Below, one piece after another: positions 55,136 to 64,000 of a DNA stretch of 64,000 bases. The translations under genes were made by a program, and so were the position numbers. Each line of letters begins with the position of its first letter. Position 1 is the stretch's first letter. The notes under the pieces are model-generated. The model was not told the DNA's origin. It saw only the letters and a program-made list of their open reading frames with translations, and did not search any database. The stretch is taken from positions 2,640,323 through 2,704,322 of the forward strand of contig NW_021167079.1 in NCBI RefSeq assembly GCF_003711515.1, in the 5' to 3' direction. The DNA is from Sodiomyces alkalinus F11. Taxonomy: Eukaryota; Ascomycota; Sordariomycetes; Glomerellales; Plectosphaerellaceae.

Positions 55136-55979
55136 CTCCTATCCTTAGGAGCGTAAATACGGATAATTAAAGAGAGATTGATTATCTGGTAAAGGGAACC
55201 TGTATTATTACGAAACTCTTTAGTATAACCGTCTTTATTTAGACCGGGTTCTTTCTTCCCACTTAGAGTACTTAAGGAAGATAATAAGCGTTCACCCTTA
55301 AATCGCAGATATAGCTATATCTAACTAAGACGTTATTTAGATATAAAGGTCCTAAGGGCAGTATAATTAGTTTAAAGAGCGAAGTAAAAAGGAATCTATA
55401 AATAACTATCGTGTAAATAAATAACGTGCTTAAAATATCCTTAAAGTAAGTATATAAAGAGATTACCTATAGTGTTACCGTTAACTAGCAGGGTTCTTAT
55501 TATAGTAAGAATAAAAGGATATAGGAGGTCTAATAGTAGGTATAATATATCGTCGTGGTAGATATAAGAAAGGTATACGCGGTTCTCCAGGGTTAGTTAA
55601 CCTCTTACTATAGTAATAATAATAATATTAACTATTTTCCCATATAACCTTCGTATTAACTTTTTCTTTCCTAATATAAGCATATATTCATAACTCTTCT
55701 CCTACTAGTAAGTGTCTCTACACGTCTATCCGTGAAGATTAATAAGTAATAAGAGGTAGCCTGCTTTTATAATATTAATAACTTTTAATTATTAACGCGC
55801 TAATAACTCCTATTATTATATCTAACTATCTAACTAAAGACTAACTAGCGCTTATTATAGAGTATATAGAGAACCTCCGCTAAGAGAATATAGCGCTATG
55901 GCTAGTTATAGACTAATAAAATAGCCTTACTAATAATAATAACACTACTACTAAAGTGGTTAAATTATGGTAATAGCCC

Positions 55980-56870
55980 CGTTATTAAGCTATCGTTAGA
56001 TAGCGAGTACGCTCCTAGTAAGTATAAAGAGACTAATAATAATAGTGTTATTATAATTAATAACGATTCCTTCGAGGGGTTCTTTAAGGGAGAGGGTAGT
56101 AAGGTAGTTATAGTAAACCACGGGGAGGAAAAGGAGGATAAGGACGATACTAACCCGGATACGGTTAATAATATCGACGAGGATAAGGATATAGCCGATA
56201 CCTATAAAGGCGATAACGAGTTATAGGAGGATACTATATACACGGTTAAGGAGGATATAGAGGGCACCCACCCTCGCGCTCCTTATAACCGTTATACGTG
56301 GCACTTCCTCCGGCTTAAGCTAAACGGTAGTCGCGATTATATTATCTTTAGCGCCTATAAGGAGGCGTATACTATTAACTCGTATAAATACGAATATTAC
56401 TAAGGTAATAGTTCTCGGGGTTATATAAAGGTGAGTGATTATAACCCCTTCCTAATGAGGCACTCCGTGGATTATTAATAGACTTATAGATAACTCTTAA
56501 GGCGGAGTTACTAAGTAAGCGTATATAGCGTCGCCTGATTAAGGCTAACGAGCGCGGTTATTACACCGATACGTAGCTTATAAGTAAACCTTACCCCCTA
56601 AAAGAGTATATCTTACTAACTTAGTAATAGGCCGAACTAAAGGAGCTATAGATTTTACTAGGTAAGGCTAAGAGTGGGTATTAAGCCTAACATCGTCGGG
56701 GCTTTAATAAGGCTCTTATAGTTCGCTATGCCGCTAAGGAGACGGTTTAAGATACTCGGTCTTATTAGGAGATTATAAAGAGTACGCTACTACGTTTTAT
56801 AGCTATAGGTAAACGGTTATACGAGCACCTACTTAGTAAGTAGCCGTAGTAAAAGGGAAGTTTAGGCGGT
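55980..56870 (+). mobile_element. Unclassified acidic coding relic
   Basis: A plus-strand frame remains readable for about 450 bases: SLDSEYAPSKYKET, FEGFFKGEGSKVVIV, then an Asp/Glu-rich run and HPRAPYNRYTWHFLRLKLNG, with only TAG/TAA stops as damage. Downstream another readable stretch has RRLIKANERGYYTDT and HRRGFNKALIVRYAAKE. No transposase or polymerase motif was recognised. It may be an accessory gene of a transposon or a captured host gene. Confidence 0.45.
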
Positions 56871-57839
56871 GGTTAATATATAGTTACCGAGAATTTATAT
56901 TAGGGGGGAAGGGTAGTAAATATTTAGCTTTTTTATTTTCCTATTTAGTATAATAGTAAGTCCTTATAGGGTAATAATTAATTTTCTAGACCCTAATTTA
57001 GGAGGTTTACGGGTTCGGCACGTGAATTCCTAAAGTTCTAATACGTGATATATTCTCTAGTCCTAGTATATCGGGATTAAACTTATAAGGCGTTCTGAGT
57101 AACTATATAGGGAATATATTAGGACCTCTTAGTATAATACTCGCGACGGAGTAATTCCGGGATATTCCGCGTAGGTTCCTAAGTGTTTTCTTCGTGTTTA
57201 TAGCCTTCCTACTTAATTAGGTATTATCGGCGGTTTCTATTATAACGGTAGGCCAGGATATCCTTAACTTTATACTTATCAGATTCCTAAGGTTCTACCT
57301 AGACTTCTTTAGGGACCTAGACGCTATCTATACGAGGACTCTAAGGCTCTAAGAGGGAAATAGGAAAGATATTATAAATTTTTATAGTTACCGGAAGTTT
57401 TAACTTACAGGCGAGTCCGTGATTACCTATAACTTCTGTCAGGTGCCTGCAGCAGTGGTCATAATGGGTCCCCAGTGTGAACCTATAGGGGTCCAGGTAT
57501 GCCCAGTCTAAGACCCCTTAAGGCATAAATAAAGTAAGTTATCACACAGTAAACAGAATAGTCCCTCGAAGTAAATAAGGCAGCCCTCGAGGAAGCAAAT
57601 AAGCAGCCCTCAAGGAGTAGGGCGTAATCTTAAGGAGCAAGGGAGCCTCCCCTTTAAAGAGGGAAGCCAGCGATTAATCTAATTCCTTAGCTACACCCAC
57701 GTTTAATCCCCTTATAATCCTATCGTGACCATACCTAGTTCCTTACTTAACCCTACCTTTTCACTCTTTACGGCTACCTATTGAACATTTTAATCGCTCT
57801 ACCCCTAAGAGCGCGAAGACCGTTAAGGAGAGTCACCAA

Positions 57840-60800
57840 GATATCTAACTATCACGAAATAAACGATCCTACCTTTGATTTTAACGAAGCTGCTAGTTAG
57901 TTCGAGCGGTAGCTCCGCGATAGCGAGACGGCCTTTATAGAAGACGCCCACGACCCCACCAATAAGGAAGATAACGGGGGTATACCGGGAACCGATACTA
58001 CTCCCGCCTCTACCACCGCACCGGTACCTACCCCTATACCTACTCGTGTCGCTAGCACTACCTCTACTACTACCTCTGCCACTATTACTATCCCTGTTCC
58101 TCCTATAACCGCGACAGGATAGGCATAGGACCCTAACCTGCCCCCGTATACAAACGTTAACCCGGCCACGCTAACGGATAAATAACTAGACGAACACATT
58201 AAGTGGATAGAGGTATAGAACCACCGTAAGCGTAAGCTCGTTTATCTTACTAAACTCGAGGCGGACACTATTACCGCCGCCGCCGCTATTAACCCTACTA
58301 CCCACTCTCGTATAGTAGAGCCACGGCGTCGTATTATCGCGACCCTAATAGAACCCTGGTATACCCACGATATATCCACGACGTCCTCGATACACGGCTC
58401 CGCTACCTAGGCTAAGTTTAATTTCCCCTTACCTAAATAGGATAGTATATCCTAGGCTAAGTACCGTATATTTATTTAGGAGGCTAACCAGCGGTTCGAC
58501 CTGGATTCTTAATCCTTCCCCACGGACGCTACGAAGAACTACTTCGTTATATCGTGCCTCCCCCACCACCTTAAGGAACGCTGGTAGGCTAAATTACGAT
58601 ATAAGTACGATAGCGACTCTAATAGGGTTAGCTAGGCCGTACTATAGGCTAAGTTATCCCGATAGGTTAACGATAACGATACCCGCCTAAGGGAGGTAGC
58701 GGTATAGATCTAGAGCGAATCTATCTCGTCCTAAAAAGAGGGAGAGACCTACGCTAAGTTTATATAACGGTGGGAAGCCCTAGAGTCGGAACTACTAGGC
58801 GAGCTCCTAGACTAATAGAGGATTTAGATAGTGCTAATAAGGGTCCTCCGACCTATTCGGAATTATATAGTGTCTATAGGGGTTCCTAAGAACTACCAGG
58901 ATCTAGCCCCGGTATACTGTAGGGCTAAGGCCTTAACTATTACTAACGGGTTAGCTATTGGCCGGATAGATTTTTAGTCCGCTACCTAATAACGTCGTTT
59001 CCGCTCGCATACCCATGGTTATAACCCCTATACTCCGGCCACCTACGGTTTCACTAGTATCCCTACGTCCACCCCTATGTCTGTCCCTACGCCTATACTA
59101 GCCTTTACTCCTAGTTACCCTATACGCCCTAGACTATTATCGTACCTCGATTCTATTGCTTACTATAACTATAACTAAAAGGGGCACTATACCACTACGT
59201 GCCCTAGCCCTCGGGCTAAGCGGTTACGCTCGAATAATAGTAATCCGAACACCTAACCGGTGTCTACGCCTTATATCGGCCGTGTTATAGGCGAGGTACC
59301 CTAGGAATAATACCCGCCTCGAGTAACCCCCTTTACCACTATTACACCGGTAAAGGCATGTGTATCCTTTCGCCGAGGTAGGGAATAGGTATAGATATCG
59401 GCTCTCCTTAATGGAGGCGCCGATATTAGCGTCTTAGATCGGTCCCTCCTAGGACCTAGTTAAGTCCCTAAGGGGTCCCCGGTCCTGGTATCCTGGATTA
59501 CGGAAGGATACACGAAAGCCACCACTTTTAGGTTCGCCGATAGGATTATCGTCGCGATAGACTATTAGGGTCGAAAAAGAGTATAGCGCGCCGAGTTCCA
59601 CGTTATACAGCTTAATCCCTAGGGCGCCCGTATAATCCTAGGAAGGCCGTGGCTTATAGCCGTTAACCCTAACGTTAATTAGCAGTATAGCACGTGGACT
59701 TACCCCTTGACCTACGCAGAGCTTTGTATGGTCACGTTACCGAGGGAACTACGTAGGGCAGTCAGATAAGCTAAGTCTATCCTTACCTTAACCTATATAG
59801 GTTCTATGCGGGGCCTATATATCGGCTATATCGGCCTAGCAGAAAACCCTTTAGTGGGATATAAAGATAAATTCTTAGGAAATAGGGTCTACCCTAGCCT
59901 AAGCGAGGACCTAATAGCCGCTACCACGCTACCGGAATAGTATTAAGATTTCGCTAACGTTTTTAACGTCGAAAACGCCGGGAGACTACCGACGTATTAG
60001 TAGTAGGATCACGCTATTAAGATCGAGGAAGAGAAGAAGCCGCCGTACGGTCCTATCTATCCCCTCGCCGTATAAGAATTAAAGGTATTACGCTAGTATT
60101 TACAGGATACCGTTACGAAAGGGTGGATTAGACCGTCTACTAGTCCGGCCGGCGCGCCTATCCTATTCGTCCCTAAGAAAGGTAGTAAGCTACGCCTTTA
60201 TATAGACTATAAAGGGTTAAATAAGGTGACTATTAAGGATCGTACCCTACTACCCCTTATCCACGAAATCTTAGATCGTTTATCTTTAGCGTAGTACTAT
60301 ACTAAGCTGGATCTTAAGGACGTATACCACCGGCTTCGTATACGGGCAGGTAATAAATAGAAGACGGCGTTCCGCACGAAATACGGCTACTACGAGTACC
60401 TTATTATACTATTCGGGTTAACTAACGCGCCCGTAAGCTTTTAGCGGTATATTAATTAGGCGCTAACGGGCCTCGTTAATACTATTTACGTTATATACCT
60501 CGACGATATCCTTATCTATAGTAAGGACTTAGTCACCCACCGCGTGCATGTCCGCAAGGTCCTTATAAGGCTTAGGTAGTAATCCCTATATGCCAACCCT
60601 GATAAGTGCGAATTCGAGACTGAAGATATCGAGTTCCTCGGGTTTATCTATAGCCTAGATAGGGTACGTATAGACCTATCCCTCGTTAAGGCTATCCGCG
60701 ACTAGGAGCTCCCTAACAGTGTTAAGAAGATATAGATCTTCCTGGGTTTTACGGGTTTCTATAGACGTTTTATTCGAAACTACTCTAAGATCGCTACCCC

Positions 60801-62490
60801 TCTCACAGACTATCTAAAAGGGGGATATATTAGGGTCCTTATACTATCCCTGTAGGCCTAGTCTGCGTTCGAGGAAATAAAGCTACTATTTTAGAAAGCG
60901 CCCGTGTTACGGCACTTTAATCCCGCTCTGCTAATACGTATTAAGCCTAACGCCTCTACTTTTGTAATTAGGGCCGTTATTAGTTAGCTCGAGGATAGGC
61001 TATAAAGACCTATCGTATTTATATCGCGTAAGCTTCGTGACGCTAAGCTTAACTACAGTATGCCCGATTCTAAGTTTATAGCTATTATCGAGTCTTTTCG
61101 GACGTAGCGCCACTATATAGCCTATAGTCAGAGCCCTATTATTATTCCAACAGACCACCTAAACTATCGTTATCTGCTAGATAAGCCTAAGCTAAAGGGA
61201 TAGCACGCACGGTGGCTTAAGGAGCTTACCCCGTTTGATTTTAAGATCCGGCACCGCCCGGGGACGTTAAACCCCGCGGATAGGCTATTAAGAAAGCCCT
61301 AGCACGCGCTCTATAAGCGTGCCCTGGTTACTAACCGGGCTAAGGCGGCAGAGTCTTTTTCTAAGCGTTTTATAGGCTATATCGGGAACCAGCGTGGTTC
61401 CCGTGCTACCGTAATTTCTATTCCCGCTCTTAACTCCCCCTTACCGAAGGTGGTAAAGGTGTAGGCGGATAATCTCTCTTCGGAGCCCTTATCGAGGCGT
61501 CTTATTTTAGGTTATATCGGGAACTAGGATAATTCCCGTAATAGCCCCGGTTATAATTTTCCCGCTACTCCTACCTTAGTGGTTAAGATATAAGCGGATA
61601 ACCTTTTTTTAGAGTCCGTTTCGAAGCGTTCTGCCTTAGGCCTATATAGGATCTAATATAGTACCCGCGCTATTCCCGCTCCTCCTACCTTACCGGAAAA
61701 GATAGTTAAGATATGAGCGGATAACTTTATCTCGGAGCCTTTTTCGAGGCGTTTTATTTTAGGTATTATCGGGAACTAGCGTAGTTCCCACACTACCCCT
61801 GTTATTCCCGCTCTTAATTCCCCTACCTTACTAGAAGAGGTAGTAGAGGCGTAAGCGGATAACCCTTTTTGCACTAGATAGCGTAAGACCCACGGTGATA
61901 AGGCCACGTACGGACACTAGTTTAGGAGTAGTAGTATCCTTCGTTTTAAGAATCGCGTTTTTATACTAGACTACTCTAGCCTCCGTTAGAAGGTCCTATA
62001 GTGTTTCTATAATAGACCTAGCGTGGGGTATTATAGGGTTATAAGGACTATTAAGAGGATTTCGGACTTCTACTTTTAGGATTATTTGTCTAGGGATATC
62101 CGATAGTTTATGCCCACCTATACTATCTATTAACGCACTAAGCCGCGGCATTATAAGCTATATAGCGAACTGGCGAGTCTCTTAATACCTCCGCGCCCCT
62201 TTATAGAGATATCTATTAACTTTACCACGGGGCTGCCGCCGGTCTATAGCCTAGGCCGTAAAAGGGATACTATCCTTGTAGTAGTATACCGCCTAATAAA
62301 GTACTCGATTTATATCCCCTTAAGTAATAGCCTTATAGCAGAAGGACTTACTAAGTCTCTATAGTATCACGTCTTCCGTATTTTCGGCCTGCCTAATAGT
62401 ATTATATCAGACTGAGGCTTATTATTTATAAGTCGTTTTTAGGTAACTATTACGACGGCTTCCGGTCCTCTATAGTATAGCGGACGATAC
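57840..62490 (+). mobile_element. Ty3/gypsy retrotransposon relic (gag-pol), RIP-killed
   Basis: A nearly complete gag-pol can be followed on the plus strand in spite of many stops. Order: a gag region with a Thr/Pro-rich linker (57960-58140) and capsid-like part (58400-58980); a CCHC zinc knuckle at 59155-59214 whose first two Cys are now Tyr while KGHYTTTCP remains; a protease active site (NGGADISVLD, about 59407-59440); reverse transcriptase ([52 protein letters not shown] near 60490-60530); RNase H (VISRKL-like and TDHLNYRYLLDKPKLKG, about 60900-61310); a tandem repeat; and an integrase core start (EISINFTTGLP, NSIISD, 62200-62420). The integrase breaks off near 62490. Order RT-RNase H-integrase defines gypsy. 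No intact LTR pair was seen. Confidence 0.88.
61351..61870 (+). repeat. Four ~130-bp tandem units in the gypsy relic
   Basis: Units begin near 61351, 61482, 61612 and 61733. Each reads roughly (R/K)RF(I)LG-YIGN...IPA...K-ADN in the pol frame and ends in GCGGATAA. Spacing varies from 121 to 138 bases. They sit between RNase H and integrase. Confidence 0.8.
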
Positions 62491-63086
62491 GAGACTGGCG
62501 TCGAGGTTTTAGTTTAAAATAAGAAGAGGATGTTAACTAAAGAGCAGTAACTATCGTTCGTAGTGTCTGGTCGTAGTTACGTCGTAAAGACTAGGCGTCT
62601 TCTTCATAAGGTAGAGTTAGGCGTAGACTAATAGTCTAGGTGAAGACTTAGATTAATCGATATCTTATTCTCTAATAGAAGTAAGACCTAGGATACGCTG
62701 GTTTATATACCAGTAGTGCTTCCTTACCCGTAGTGACTATTCCTTACGTGGTCGCTATGCCTAGGTGATTCTATCGTGACCGATCACTTATTAGTTACTT
62801 CGTCGGAGTAATCAACCCCGGTCCGTCCCGGACGGTATACTAAGTACCTTCGTACCTGGTGACACGTGACTTAGCACGTGACTCCCCGAGTCACCCTATA
62901 TTATCCCCGGTCTATGGCCGTCCCGTGGGATATACACTAGTATACCTATAGGGTTAGTCTATATTAGGCGGCCGGCCGTAATATTACCTCCCTCCTTCTA
63001 AGCGCTATCCTAGCGGTCGTATAAGTAGGTCGCTCTTCCCTAGTTAGTGTTCCTTAGGTTTTTCTTCTTCTTTATTACTAACTATT
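62491..63086. other. Less mutated sequence after the gypsy break
   Basis: CA and TG are more frequent here than in the preceding block. No gene is readable. It could be an LTR or leader of the element carrying the following frame. Short direct repeats such as cacgtgac occur near 62863-62884. Confidence 0.35.
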
Positions 63087-63716
63087 ATGTCCGACCGTGT
63101 CCAGAAGTCGTCTCGTCCTAAATCTCGTTCCGCCGAAAACCGATCGACCGTTTCTGCCCTTATCGCTGATTAAGGCTACGAGGTCGTCCCCTGCACCCGT
63201 TATACCTCTAAGAACGTACCGTGCTTTGTTCTGGACGATATCGCTCGCTATTACGCGTGTTTCCGCTTAGGTCGTTCTTATAATAGTGCTAGAATCCTAA
63301 TATCTTCTGGTACGCTCCTGCCCTCGCCTTCCCGCTCAGCCTCTATTTACTTACCCCCTTGTCTTCCTAGCGGGTCGTATAAACGAAGAGCTAAAGCGCC
63401 TCGAATAAGAGGAGGAACGGACCGAAGAGATACTCCACGAGGCGCTCGCCCGCTTATCCCGCCTTCGCCGAACTCGTCGCCTACTACGGAAAAAGGGGGT
63501 GGAAATAGTTCGTAAGGACCTTACCGATATAGAGGAGCTCGAGAAGGTGGAAAAGAAGGAAGAAAAGGCCTGCCGGGTCGAGTCAGAGGCGGTGGCTACT
63601 ATATAAGCTACCGGTGCTATTAATATAATTAATTGGAATTAGGTAATAGCGCAGGATATAGGTGAATTTTCGGATATTAATTTTATATAGGCCGCGGCGT
63701 CTAGTTCTGGGTCCTG
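63087..63716 (+). mobile_element. Degenerate gag-like ORF of a fungal retroelement
   Basis: An ATG at 63087 opens MSDRVQKSSRPKSRSAENRS, followed by a TAA at a probable Gln codon. A Cys-rich segment comes next (VVPCTRYTSKNVPCFVLDDI, YYACFRLGRS), resembling the N-terminal Cys motif of fungal transposon gag-like proteins. After a frame change the coiled-coil end is readable from about 63385: EELKRLE, RLSRLRRLRRLLRKKGVEIV, DIEELEKVEKKEEKA. It ends near 63716. Damage is light, so it is younger or less often duplicated than the neighbours. Confidence 0.6.
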
Positions 63717-64000
63717 ATAGTGTTCTATCGGTACTGCTTTAGGAGTTACTTATAATTAATTAGGTTTTCTTTAGGTTCCTATATATTATCGCCGTGGTCG
63801 TAGTTTTTCTATTTTATAAAATATTCGGTGCCGTCTAGCGTCTCTCGGTGATCGAGGATTTATTCTGCTTTATACACGTCGCTAGTATCGACCACGATTA
63901 TATCTTATAGTATTTTTACGTTTTTCGGTGCTAGTTTAAGTAGTGAAATATAGAAATTATTATGTATCCTTATTATCGGAGGTAGTAATAGAATATAGTT
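63717..64000. other. AT-rich window end
   Basis: AT-rich, RIP-like sequence to the end of the window. No feature recognised. Confidence 0.4.

Larger units (their letters stand above)
51731..62490. repeat. RIP-mutated repeat block
   Basis: Throughout this stretch CA and TG dinucleotides are rare, TA is very common and CG remains frequent. This is the mark of CpA-to-TpA change on both strands, i.e. repeat-induced point mutation, known from Neurospora and other Pezizomycotina. Former coding frames are readable but full of TAA/TAG at former Gln and Trp codons. The block contains several retroelement relics listed separately. Stretches between them (51731-52139, 52391-54284, 55136-55979, 56871-57839) hold no readable gene. 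Confidence 0.93.

Overview
This window is nuclear DNA of a filamentous ascomycete (Pezizomycotina, most like a Sordariomycete). Genes carry several short GT-AG introns, coding DNA is GC-rich, and the proteins match Neurospora-type families such as PAN2, a fungal type III polyketide synthase and class II aldolase. The right end is a repeat block with the signature of repeat-induced point mutation (RIP). No prokaryotic operon, CRISPR array or convincing tRNA/rRNA gene was seen. Genes were called from reading frames, splice signals and recognised motifs. Exon joins are by eye.

Left part, 0.3-31.8 kb, housekeeping genes. In order these are PAN2 deadenylase (+), a mitochondrial 2-oxoglutarate/malate-type carrier (+), a TCO89-like low-complexity protein (-), an SPF30/SMNDC1-like Tudor splicing factor (+), the complex I assembly protein IND1/NUBPL (-), a centrin-like EF-hand protein (+), a 55-base assembly gap, fructose-bisphosphate aldolase (-), an ORAS-like type III polyketide synthase (-), a small membrane protein (+), the ribosome-biogenesis protein BFR2/AATF (-) and a Zn2Cys6 transcription factor (+).

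Middle part, 31.8-48.3 kb, is gene-poor with metabolic genes. It holds a small secreted protein (+), then an anion:cation symporter-family MFS transporter (-) next to a TauD-like 2-oxoglutarate dioxygenase (-), which looks like a sulfonate or sulfate-ester use pair. After a 4.2 kb gap come a small conserved fungal protein (+) and homogentisate 1,2-dioxygenase (+) of tyrosine/phenylalanine breakdown.

Right part, 48.3-64 kb, is accessory. A 753-residue intact protein on the minus strand joins a coiled coil, a nuclease-like E-x-K segment and a degenerate protein-kinase-like C terminus. A broken relative lies in opposite orientation beside it. Past about 51.7 kb the DNA changes abruptly: CpA and TpG almost vanish, TpA is abundant and CpG is kept. 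This block holds dead retroelements: a Ty1/copia RNase H end with a polypurine tract, a nearly full-length Ty3/gypsy gag-pol relic with stop codons at former Trp/Gln codons, an unclassified acidic reading-frame relic, and a less damaged gag-like frame at the end. The best candidate for an under-described system is the nuclease/kinase-like gene sitting intact on the shore of this heterochromatin-like block.
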